64,000 nucleotides of DNA from Prinia subflava (lineage: Eukaryota > Chordata > Aves > Passeriformes > Cisticolidae). Shown here one piece after another: positions 1 to 26,570 of the stretch. The translations under genes were made by a program, and so were the position numbers. The notes below the pieces were generated by a model. That model was given only the letters and a program-made list of their open reading frames with translations. It was not told the DNA's origin and ran no database searches. The stretch spans positions 96,743,239 through 96,807,238 of the forward strand of contig NC_086248.1 of NCBI RefSeq assembly GCF_021018805.1, given 5' to 3'. Every line of letters begins with the position of its first letter. Position 1 is the stretch's first letter.

Positions 1-3076
<3,076 letters not shown>

Positions 3077-3206
3077 CTTCACTGCCACTCGCAATGAAAT
3101 CTTCATTATGACCTCCAAAACACGAGTGAATTGTGTAAAATCCTTGTGTAACACCTTGATACTTTCTCACTAAAACTCTGTCTTGTAAGTCCCATAAGTG
3201 AACTCC
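3077..3206 (-). CDS. WDR26: WDR26 coding exon 12: fifth and sixth WD40 blades
   Basis: 130 bases, residues 512-554 plus one base. It encodes [36 protein letters not shown] and FIASGSE. The exon is AT-rich: by hand count only 12 of 43 complete codons end in G or C, in sharp contrast with exon 13. The acceptor is gtatttccag and the donor GAAG|gtaaca. Confidence 0.97.
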
Positions 3207-15925
<12,719 letters not shown>

Positions 15926-16023
15926 TCTGGAGCTTGTCCAAAAGCTTAGATCTGGAAGCTGTTCCTTTCCCTTCCCACTCTGCTTTTGCACGCAAGTCTT
16001 CTGCATGGCTACACATCAGGTAC
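15926..16023 (-). CDS. WDR26: WDR26 coding exon 5
   Basis: 98 bases, residues 218-250 plus one base. It encodes YLMCSHAEDLRAKAEW and EGKGTASRSKLLDKLQ. The acceptor is caaacag and the donor CAGA|gtaaga. The residues match the human protein as recalled. This is the linker after the CRA region, leading to the helical segment before the propeller. Confidence 0.97.
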
Positions 16024-16752
<729 letters not shown>

Positions 16753-19700
16753 TCAGAAAACGTTTGAGCCTAAACAGAACAGTAGAAACCATTCTACTAT
16801 GCCCTTCAGAAACACAGCTCTAAGTAATGTTTCATTACTCAATTTCTTTTGCTGGCTTTTCAACAACATTGCGGCTATCCATGAATTTCTTCCATGCCTG
16901 AAGGGGCTCCAGGTATGTTCCTATCTCATTCCTCAGATCCCCCCTGCAACTGGGCCCCATTTTCACCTGATCTCTCTTTAGTCATCATCCTTCAAAGCCT
17001 GCATTAGACAGGCTTTCCAGTGAAACATTTTATCAAGAAAAGAGTCCCAAATCAGCTATTCATATATTTAAGACTGCATGACAGCACAGAACAAAACAGA
17101 ACAACTCAACAAGTTCTCTCACACTGCTCACATAGGTGTTGACATGGATTGTTTGCATAGCTGCATAACATAAACAGTAAAACTGACACTGCCTGAGGTT
17201 TTGGGGTTTTTTTCTGTAGTTCCATGTTAACTTGTTTTCTGGATTACAGAAAAAAATAGTTCCCTATATTTAGGAGTCACTTCAACACTCTGAATTAAGT
17301 GCTGTTATTTCATGGTGTTCCTTTCACTTATACAGTTTTTGGTTGTTTTCTCAAACTAAAAATCAAGCCTCCTATTCTAACAACAAATATTTGTGGGTAA
17401 AAAAAAGTAAATTAGGCATTAAGTCACTATATTAAAAAAACCTGAAGGCCTAGAAATTTTAATACTAATTTAGTAGAAACACACATTGGTTGTTCCTGGA
17501 TGAAACCAAATATCTTGTGTTTGTACACATTCTTTACTGCTACAGTTATCAGACAAAAATGACAGGTTTAGTCAACAAAACTCACCAGGTTGAAGAGGAA
17601 AATGAGGAAAATGTACATGCTTAGATAAACTGGTGAGATACAGACTGGAGATAACAGTTCAGCAAACTACATTTGCTTCTCTAATGAATACACCACCAGT
17701 TCAATCACCAGTTTCTTTTGCTTTCATCAGACCTCAGGCACCTCACTATTTTCATGCTCACATTTGGTCAATGTTTACTCAGTTTCAAACACACTGCCAG
17801 CCTCCTTAAGTAGAGGATAATCGAGAAGTTTAAGATGTTCCTGTCCTATTAAAGCTCACATGAAAGTTTAAGGCTCACTAGATGTTAAATCCAAAGTTAA
17901 AACATAAAGTAATTTGACTGCCAGAGATACTCAGTTCTTCAAAAGAATGAAGTTTCCACAAATAGTGCTATTAACTTACCACACAGCTTTGTGAAGCATA
18001 AAACATGACACAGTAAAGATGATTTATGTTCAAACTTGTCCATAGTGCTCTGCTGTCCTGTATCTGACAGGCAAACCTGTATTGCACTCCCAATCCAGTT
18101 CTTTAGTTTATTTGAATTTGGAATTATTAGACCATTACTGTACAGTTCTTCCAGGTGAGACAACTTTTTTCGATGCTCTGACATGTGAAAAACCAAATGA
18201 AAGATATCCCAATTATTTACAAGCCCGGAGGTTGGCTCTGTGCAGCAGGCCAGCAGAGCCCACGCTGTTTGCTTATACAGCAGCAGCAGGAGGGATAAGA
18301 ACTTCCTCCACCAGCTGTGCACATGCTCTCCAGGATACCTGGAGATGCCCAGGCAGCAGACACAAGCGGTATTTCTCTGCTCTCGGTCACCTCACGGTCA
18401 TGATCACCACCACATAAAAAATACCCTGATACTTCCAGTTTGTAATAAAAACTGTAATCCCTCCCTATCTTCCCTCTCCATTCACTGTAGACAGTATTTA
18501 TTCAATTTATATCATATTTCCATTAAATGTGATAACCTACCTTTTCTCCCTCCTTACTTTCAGGACTTGGCATTAATTTAATTTTGTTAGAGGAAAAAGT
18601 AAAAAGAGCAGAAAGACCCTATAAAATGAGTTTTAAAGCATCAGTCCCAGCAATTCCATGGAAGCATTACAGGAATACTACCACTCACAATGCTGGTGCC
18701 AAAGAGGTGTAATTTCAGTTCTAGGCTAGAAACTATGGTTTAAAAAGGAGGTCATCACTACCATGTGTGATTTAGGTATATCAGGAATATAAAGGCCTGC
18801 AGAAAAACAAAGTATTATACATTTCATGCAGCAGTCTAGTGTTCCCATAATGGAGAATTAGAACAAGAGATAAGCAACCTGAAATAGTAACTTATTGATA
18901 GCAGAGGGCAGGGACTAAAGTCTTGATGAGGAAATTATATTGAATTGCTAAGCTGTTTTGATAATGCTCCCAAACTTGCCCTACAGCATACTCAAACAAT
19001 GGCATGAACTTCCTTAAGGCAAGAGTCACACTCCAGTAACATCACATTGCAGGTCATTTTTTAACGTTGGGGCACTCACTGTCTCCTACTTCCCATTTTT
19101 GTGCAATTAGTGACCTTGCTGACAAATAGATTTCTCTCAACTCCTCTGTGCCCTCCTAAATGTATTTTCTTCCTAAAAGTAATTTCTTCCAATACCACCT
19201 TCTACAAAATCCAAGACCATTTTGGGTACATCTCTTTTATAGCCCAAACAATCTTTTCTAGAAGGAAAGAGAACTGTTTATAATATTGACAACTGTAAAG
19301 CAAAAGCACAGACTCAGCTGATTAAGTAGCTTATTCTTTTTTCCATATTTTTTAGCTGCCTTACAAAGAAGGAAATCAAAATTATCTTAATTGAAACCAT
19401 GCTGAAGTAACACAAGTGCCTGGGATTTGTTATCATCTCAGTGTTTGCAAAGGAAATTCAACATCATTACACTCATTACTGCTGAACAATTTAAAATTCA
19501 GACACCACCACTGCTTAGCTTTCAGCCAAGATTCCTCACCCTGAAGGACCCCTGGAAAAGTCCAATCCAAGTGTCAGCACTACAGTCTGGCTGGTTTTGT
19601 TCAATTATTACAACCTCATCCTGTCTTTCACCTCAACAGAAAAGATGAGGATAAAGTGCATTACTTTGTTGTTTCTACAAGTTATTATTTAAGTGTAAAT

Positions 19701-21180
19701 TGAACGCTGATTACCCTGGGGCAAAACTAAAGAGTTCACAGATTTACAGGGTGTTGTTTATTTGTTTCAATGTATACACTATTAGCATTTTTCTTTCTTC
19801 AAACTACAACCTTTGATTACTAACATGAATGCTTAGTACTGTACTCCTTCCTTGTCCTAACTGTTAGTAGGAAAGCCTCTTCCAGAATCCTAAATTCTAG
19901 GAAGTCTGCCATGCACCATAACTCACCATCACTACGTAACCAAAGGTGAAAACCTCAGCAAACAAAACCATGAAAGGAACAGGACAAACATACTCCCACA
20001 GGCAAGAAATTTGGCCATTCTGATCAGTAACTGTAACCAGTAGAGAATCTTCAGAGGTTTAATGAGCAAAATGCAAAATAACCTAAGTTTAAGTCTAGAT
20101 TTTGGTGTTATTTTCAACCAGTGTATCTTAGCAAGCTCCACAACAGTTTTATTAATGTACTAGAAGTCCAAAATAAGTAAACATTGCTGAAACAACTGCT
20201 CTTTGAAATTAAATAGGTAACTAAAATACATGGTGAAATTATCAGCAGATGTTTCAAAACAAACTCAACACAGTAGCTATCAATTTACAGCCTGCAGAAC
20301 TAAGACCTTAGTTTTCTTTATCCTGTAGTCCTTTACTTTGATAGTTTCATAAAACACTGATGAAAGCACTTAAAAACAAACCAGAACTTAAATGCCCTGA
20401 TATGTAAAGGGCAGAAAACATTCTGCTGTACAGAATTCAGCAAGGAATTTAATGAGTCTTCAACCATATCAAGCTCTGCTACACAGGGAGTAATTAACTG
20501 CAGTAGGGAACTGCCCTTAATGATGGTAGCAAGAGGGACACCATGCAGGCAGGTGGAGCACTTTACTCAAATGATAATATTTAACTCACTTCTTAGATTG
20601 TATTGCCTGCTGCAGGCTGTATACCTCTGGAATAAGTGAAGAGAACAATCCAAAGGTATTTTCTAGGTTACTGTAGAGGAATAATCTCCAAGTTTTTTCC
20701 TAGGTGCAACCCAAGACAGATGCCATGACATGCCTGAGTAGCCCCAAAGCAAAACCTCAGGCTAGCTTGGTGCTTTCTAACTGTTACCCAAGGGAAAACA
20801 TCATGCTTGATTCAATTATAAAGTTTTGCTACAGATTTTCTATGACAGCTGTATCTTATATGCTGGAAAAGTAAACATGACTAATCACATACTGTACAGC
20901 CCTCAGTTGTGTTGACACAAATAGAAATAGCAAACTGTCCTGTGTGCTGCCACACCCTCCTCCCCCCGATATCAACACACTGCATCAAAGCTTGAAAAAC
21001 TGACATCAGCCATTTCATATTCAGTGTTTTTACCTGTAAAACTTAAAGCACTTTGCAGAAATCAAGAAATTAAACATGAGTAGGATTTTTAAAATACATA
21101 TGCATCTCCCTTCACTGACCAGACCATTTCAAAAGCAACCAAGTGTCCCAGTTATTTTGTCCAAGTCATATTAACTCTAA

Positions 21181-21257
21181 GGAAAAAACAAAACAAAACA
21201 AAAAACCAACAAATCCACCCAAACCACAAACCAAAAACAAACCACAAAACACACACC
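21181..21257. repeat. CAAAA/A-rich low-complexity tract
   Basis: AACA and AAAACA units that degrade into CCAAACCACAA-type sequence, in WDR26 intron 3. Confidence 0.75.
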
Positions 21258-21670
21258 CTACTTAGTTAAATACTCTGTGTCATCTAAATTTTTAGGTACC
21301 CATTCTTCTCGTATGCACACATTTTTAAAACATCTAGTCACATAGTGTGAGTCACAAGTCAGGAAAACTCAAAATCCCATTTTCTATTTTTACGGAGTTA
21401 CCTGCAGCAGCACCCTGTTTGGACTTTTCCTGATCAAGACATTTATCACCTTCATTAGCTCTGACTTCTCTGCAGTGGGGAACACCTACAGAGCACAGAG
21501 CATCCCCTCCTTACCTGTAATGATCTTTCTCTACCTTCCCAGCTGCTGACAGCACTTAGACCCACTCAGAACCTCAACCATGTGCACAAAAGCTGGACTG
21601 GGAGGGAGGAGGAGACGCTGTGCACACAGCAGAACACACACAAGCTCAACTTATCTTTGCAAATAATGCT

Positions 21671-21688
21671 GTCTTACACATGTAAGAC
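21671..21688. repeat. Perfect 8-bp palindrome arms with 2-base centre
   Basis: GTCTTACA-CA-TGTAAGAC. The arms are exact reverse complements. It lies about 20 bases from an AT-only inverted repeat. Confidence 0.8.
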
Positions 21689-21706
21689 ATTCAAAACTGT
21701 TACCTG

Positions 21707-21750
21707 TTTTAAATTTTAAATTTTATTTAAATTTAAATTTAAAATAAAAA
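21707..21750. repeat. AT-only inverted repeat
   Basis: Runs of TTTTAAA on the left and TTTAAAT/TAAAAT on the right, centred near 21724. It can fold back on itself and would be a local melting point. Confidence 0.7.
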
Positions 21751-23238
21751 TCAAGTTTAAAGATCAACTTTGAAAACAAAACAGTTAATAAGGGTTCAGG
21801 TTAAGTTCAGTCTAAACCAAGTATTTTACTGCACCAAGCTTTACAGAATGAGTTAAGACATCAATATCAGAGAATGCTCTCAGAGCCTTTCAGAACAACA
21901 GAAGGAAAGCATTCTTTTTTCTCAATTTGAGTTCTCCAGAAAGTACAGTGTTGGTAACCCAATTAAACTTCTTGACTCACTGACATGCAAAACACTTTAA
22001 TACTACAGACAAGCTTCATAACTTCAGAAGTCAGAAACATGAGAAAATTTGTTTCAAATGACCATTCATATTCCCATATAGCAGTTCCATACTTTCAGGC
22101 CGCACAAACTATTGAAAACTGCATGCCATATTCTGAACTCCTTCAGGTCTTTGACAAAAGAGAAAGTGAACTACCGGTCTAATTAAGTGGTGCTAAGCTT
22201 TGACCAAACTAATAGAACCAAATGCGAACTTCTGTCAAGTACCCTCTAATGTTTTGTTAAACATCTGTTTCTCCTACTTCATTTCCTGTTCTTCTTTCTC
22301 TCCCTCCCCCACCAGACAGGAAATAGTCTTGACAACAAATGAATCAGCTAGAAGTGGAACTAAGCAGCCATCAGCTGATTCCTCATTGTTTACAGTCACA
22401 GACACTTCAAAAAACCTTGCTACTGTTTGCTTCCTAAGTGACCATGGCTGTTCTAACTTCATCTCATTAAAATAAACGTTTAAACACAACAGAACAAGCT
22501 TTCTGAAGAGCCAAGTGATGATTTTCATCTTGAAATCCAAAAATCAAAACAAGAAACATTTTACTCAAAGCAACTGAACTCATAACAACAAATTGTAGTT
22601 GTCAAGTCACAGGATCCAGCAACCTTCTATTTCTAGGTTTATCTTTTAAAAAAAAGCCACCCAAAGAGAAAAAGCTCTAAATAAAATCCCAAACAGCAAT
22701 ACAAATGCATTTGCTCTTTAAAACCCATCTGGAAAAGCAACAGTATTGTTCATGGTCTATAGCAGCCTCTATATTCTTGTAATGTGCTATTACAATGCCA
22801 ACTCCACGTTAGTATTAGTGCATTTTATTTCTAAACTTCTCTTCCCTCAAGAAAACCTTACTCCGAAAAAACACAGAGATTGTGAGAAGTATTTCAAGGT
22901 TGAGATTAGTATTCAACATAGGCAGTTTCTACAAAAACTGACCTATTTTAGGACTGTGACAGGATTTATATTTTATCAGTTAGGTATGTTTAATAGAGTT
23001 TTAACATTCAGTACACCAAATCTTAGCCTCAATTCTTTTGGGCTGCCTATCTCACATTCTACAACAGAATAAAAAAAAAGTTCAGATTAGTATGACGTTT
23101 GAGATAGCATGCAAGCAGCTTAAAGTAAACAAAAAAGAGAAAACAAGAACTATGGACAACCAACTCCATAGTAAAAGATTACACCACTACAATTAGTGCA
23201 ACTACACAGCTCTGAAAGATTTCAAGTGTGCCTCTTAC

Positions 23239-23295
23239 CACAATTGCATGCGGAGAATGCACTAAGGCCTTAAGTTCATTCAGGTCGTTCTCAGC
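23239..23295 (-). CDS. WDR26: WDR26 coding exon 3: 57-base CTLH micro-exon
   Basis: 19 codons, residues 154-172 ([19 protein letters not shown]), flanked by tgcag and gtaaga. It is separated from exon 2 by an intron of only 116 bases. Human has Pro where Ala follows NELK, as I recall. Both boundaries are phase 0, so skipping would remove 19 residues from the CTLH helix without a frameshift. Confidence 0.97.
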
Positions 23296-23411
23296 CTGCA
23301 GAAATCGGCATAAGAAAAAAAAAAGTATATAAGGAGGATGAATTTTGAATTCTCTCACAGATACTATAAATTTCAACAGTGGTTAATACAGTCCTATAAG
23401 CCCTACGTTAC

Positions 23412-23511
23412 CTTATCCCATTCTCCTTCCATGACATGATTGCGGAATTTGGTAGCTGAAGGATGTTCTAAACGACATCCTGACTCTTGCATGAGGAGAT
23501 CAACAGTCTGG
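23412..23511 (-). CDS. WDR26: WDR26 coding exon 2: end of LisH, start of CTLH
   Basis: 100 bases, residues 120-153. It follows acceptor ctcctgcag; the joined codon AA|C gives Asn, then [18 protein letters not shown] and [12 protein letters not shown]. One change from the human sequence as I recall it is Glu for Asp in GEWDK. The donor is AAG|gtaacg and the exon ends in phase 0. The LisH-CTLH junction in this exon mediates pairing of GID-type subunits in the family. Confidence 0.97.
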
Positions 23512-25032
23512 CTGCAGGAGAGATACAGTGTAAAAAAACCCGACCAGTTTCACCCTCACAAATACACCGCCTGCCATGATAACAGTTCACCACACTTTAA
23601 AGTAACTTTAATAAAACAAGAATACGATGACCAGATTCAGATGCTTGTTCAAGAAGACGATCTCAGTAGCCTGAGACATGTAAAAAGCTACCTCCACCTA
23701 AAGCACGTTGGCAAGGAGCTTGAAAGCTTTGCTGAAGTACCATAAAGTATGTGACTTACCAGCCACCACAAACAGCCAGCCCTGCACAGAAGATAAACTT
23801 CATGAAGGAAGATAGAGTCTAGAAAGCTGTTAGTTACTGGCTGCCATCCCCTGCCCCCTCCCTACCTCCCCCCTGAAAGAACAAGGAGAGCTACGACATC
23901 TGGCTCAGGCCTAATTTTTTCTTCTTGATCACTTCTTAGAAGACTGGCTCCTTAAAAAAAAATAAACAAACTCACGAACCTGTAGCCCTCCCCCTTTTAT
24001 ACTAAAAATAGCTTATTTACTGTGGTGTCGTCTATGAATAGTCACGAGTTGTTTGCTGCTGTAAACTTGCCTCTTGTGTCAGAGGCAATTTATTTTATGG
24101 AATATGTTCTTTATAGTTGATCCATTCTGCAGTGTTTTGAAGACTTCTTTTGTGGCTACATAAGCACTTTGCAGGACTTCTCTACCCTTCTTCCAAAACA
24201 ATGACATACTGGCTAGCTTTAGCCTTACTCATGAAGTGTTATGATTAAATACTTAAGACTTCCCCTATTCCACCGGGAAATTATTTTCTCTATTCTGAGT
24301 TTAAGAAAGGACCAACATTCTCATTTCTTGTTTACAAGTAAGATTATTAGCAAAAACACGTGTCCAACACAATTCTAGAGAGGCCTTCCCCATTTAGAGG
24401 GTCAAAAGTTTGCAGAGCGAAACCAAACAGCCTGTTTAAGTGGCAGCTTACTTTGTGTCACTTCCTCGGAGCTGACAAGCCAAATCTTGGAGCTCATCTG
24501 CGAAGAGCTTGCCCCCCCACGCCCAGCTGCGGGCTCCATTATGTTTACCAGATAACTTCTCCCCCACTAACACATTTGTATTGATCTGCCCTTATCGGTG
24601 TGCAACTCGACTTCCATATTGCCATCCCTGGCAGGGGAAGCTCCCGTCCTGTCCCTTCGCTAGACACGGGCACAGGCTAGGAAAACACAGCTCCGGCTCC
24701 ATTTTTCCGGGAGCGGGCCTGCCCCACCGCTCTGCCTCGCAGCCGGACGCTGCTCTCCCCTCGCCGGAGACCACCGGGCTGCGACGGGGCAGTTTTGGCC
24801 ACCAACCCCCCCGCCGGGGGTCCCTTCCTCTCCCCTCCTCCCCGCTTCGGGCTGCCCATCCTCCACGGGACCCCGCGCCGGACCCTCCCCGCGGACGGAG
24901 CGGAGGACGGCGGGGCGTGTGCGGGGCTGCCCCGGCCCGGGGGGACCCTCCGCTCAGGGCGCCGCAGGAAGCCAAGGAAGGAGCCTGCCCCCGCCCCGGC
25001 CGCGCTGCCCCTCGCCCACCGCGGCCACTTAC
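23512..25032 (-). other. WDR26 intron 1
   Basis: The 1.5 kb intron runs from gtaagt to ctcctgcag. Its first 400 bases belong to the CpG island and the rest is ordinary AT-rich sequence. No repeat or RNA gene was recognised. Confidence 0.9.
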
Positions 25033-25391
25033 TTGAGCCCCAGCCCGTGGAGGTGCTGCCCGATCAGCCGGATCACGTCCTCGTCGGACTGCGAGAGCCG
25101 CTTCTTCTTCTTCAGGGCACTGCCGCCACCGCCGCCCCCCAGCTCGGCGGCGGCCGGGCCGGGCCCCCCGGCGGCGGGCACCCCGTTGTTGACGCCGAGC
25201 CCGCCGGGGCTGCCGCCGCCGGGGCCGCCGCTGTTGGCCGAGGGCAGCAGCCCGTTGGCGTGGGCCAGCTGCTCGCCGGCGGCCGTGCCCGCCGAGGCCT
25301 CGCCGTTCTGGGCGCCCAGGCAGCCCAGCTCCGGGCCCTGCGGCGGCGGCTGCTGCTGCTGCTGGCCCCCTCCCGCCCCGTTGGCCTGCAT
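25033..25391 (-). CDS. WDR26: WDR26 coding exon 1 (AUG form): low-complexity N-terminus and first half of LisH
   Basis: It starts at the AUG of MQANGAGGG, as in the human protein, in context GCC-ATG-C (purine at -3, no G at +4). It encodes residues 1-119 and two bases of residue 120. Residues 10-14 are a glutamine run followed by PPPQ. A Gly/Pro/Ala-rich linker follows, then [19 protein letters not shown], the basic patch leading into the LisH dimerisation motif. The donor is ctcaa|gtaagt at 25032-25027. The low-complexity part differs from the human poly-Gly and Ser/Ala tracts, as expected for a fast-evolving linker. The reading frame remains open upstream of this AUG (see the separate extension entry), so the AUG may not be the only start. 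Confidence 0.95.
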
Positions 25392-25649
25392 GGCGCTGCT
25401 GGCGATGCCGCCGCTGCTGCTACTGCCTCTGAGCGGGGCGGCGGCGGGGGCGAGCCCGGCGGGCACCGAGGGGGACTGGGACGAGGTGAGGCCTGCTCTG
25501 CCCGCGGAAGCCCCGGGCTCTCCTGCTCCCTCCACCGCCGCCGCCGGGGAGGCCCGGGCTTTCTTCCGCGGGGGCGGGGAGGCTCCGCCGGTGTCCGAGT
25601 CGGAGGAGGAGGAAGCGGAGGCCAGAGTTTCCTCGCCGAGAGCGGCCGT
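25392..25649 (-). CDS. WDR26: Possible non-AUG N-terminal extension of WDR26
   Basis: The WDR26 frame is open upstream of its AUG to at least 26027, without any in-frame AUG. Two near-cognate codons have strong context. One is ACG at 25647-25649 in CCCACC-ACG-G; the other is CTG at 25623-25625 in GAAACT-CTG-G (A at -3, G at +4 in both). They would add 86 or 78 residues. The added peptide contains [14 protein letters not shown] (about 25584-25625), an acidic serine motif resembling CK2 sites, and PPPRKKARA (25551-25577), which resembles a monopartite nuclear localisation signal. It then becomes Ala/Gly/Ser-rich up to the known start. I recall WDR26 being discussed as a non-AUG candidate in human comparative work, but this is not verified. 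The initiation codon and translation are inference. Confidence 0.45.
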
Positions 25650-26270
25650 GGTGGGAAGCCGGGGGGGCGAGGAGGGGGAGGCGGCGGGGGCGAGGGGAGG
25701 CGGAGCGGGGCCCTGCGCCCGCCGGGGGTCCCGGAGGCAGCGCCGCCGCCCGCTCGGGGCTCCCTCTGGCGATGGCGGCCGCCGCTGCCCTGAGCCCCCG
25801 CCCGGCAGCCCCAGGCGCCCGGCCCGCTCCGCTCGCTGCCCGCCGGGTTTGTCTCCTCTCAGCCCAGCTGCACCTAATGGAGTCCGGGCCGGGACGTCAC
25901 AGGAAATTCCTGCACTGCCCCCTACACACACTTCCGCCGCCCGGGGCCGCGGTGGGCACGGCCCCACGGCTGCCGGGGGGCGGCGGCGGGGCGGCCCCCG
26001 GGGGGGACGGGGACGCCCCAACGGCACCGCCCGGGCCGCCGCCCGCCCGCGCGGGGTCCCGCGGCGCCTGAGGGGGCCGGGGCGTCGTGCCCGAGGGGCT
26101 CCCGGGGCCCCGGGCGTGTGCCCGCTGTGTGCCCGCTGTGTGCCCGCGCCCGGCGGCGCCGGGGTGCGAGAGGGGCGAGGGTGGTCGTGCCCGAGGCGCG
26201 GTGAGTGCCCGCTGCCCTGGCGTGTCCCGGTGGGACCGGCCGTGCCTGTGACACCGTGGAGGTGACCGGG
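25650..26270 (-). promoter_or_regulatory. WDR26: WDR26 CpG-island promoter and 5' UTR
   Basis: This is a very GC- and CpG-rich block continuous with exon 1. No TATA box is seen, which fits a housekeeping promoter. Read on the minus strand, it holds an ETS/GABP-like site GGCGGAAGT (25930-25938), a 7/8 CRE-like TGACGTC (25893-25899) and a palindromic AGGAAATTCCT (25901-25911) that resembles an NF-kB half-palindrome. These cluster about 500-550 bases upstream of the AUG. If transcription starts near them, the mRNA would include the open upstream frame. A three-fold 11-mer GTGTGCCCGCT repeat lies at 26116-26147. The transcription start is not determined. Confidence 0.6.
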
Positions 26271-26387
26271 AAAATTCCGGCCTCAGGTAGTTTCCTGATG
26301 CAATTTGGACAGGGAGAAATGGGTGCAGACTGAGAGAGTGGAAAATTAGGTTGGGTGCGTGGAAGAAATTCCTTTATGTGAGAGTGA

Positions 26388-26570
26388 TGAGACACCGGGA
26401 CAGGTGGCCCAGGGAGGTTTGGATGCCCCAGCCCTGGTGGTGTTCAAAGCCAGGTTGGATGGGGCTTTGAGCAATCTGGTCTAGTGGAAGGTGTCACAGC
26501 CCATGGCAGGGGTGTTTGGAAGGGGATGATCTTTGAGGTCCCTTCCAACCCTGATTCTGTGATTCTGTGT
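26388..26570 (+). mobile_element. CR1 retroposon 3' end
   Basis: Contains GGTGGCCCAGGGAGGTTTGG, then TGTTCAAAGCCAGGTTGGAT, then GGTCCCTTCCAACC, and finishes in ATTCTGTG repeated twice. This is the usual order and tail of avian CR1 3' ends. It lies just upstream of the WDR26 promoter. Confidence 0.9.

Larger units (their letters stand above)
24600..26270. other. CpG island over WDR26 exon 1 and promoter
   Basis: GC and CpG content rise abruptly near 24.6 kb and fall again after about 26.27 kb, in clear contrast with the AT-rich intron 1 to the left and the intergenic DNA to the right. The many long open frames here on both strands are a by-product of the GC richness (few stop codons). Only the WDR26 frame is supported. 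Confidence 0.85.

Noticed and set aside
24795..26265. Long plus-strand open frames (332 and 448 codons) over WDR26 exon 1
   Set aside because: Antisense shadows caused by lack of stop codons in a CpG island. The minus strand carries the recognised WDR26 protein, and the plus-strand products are Pro/Gly/Arg filler without a domain.
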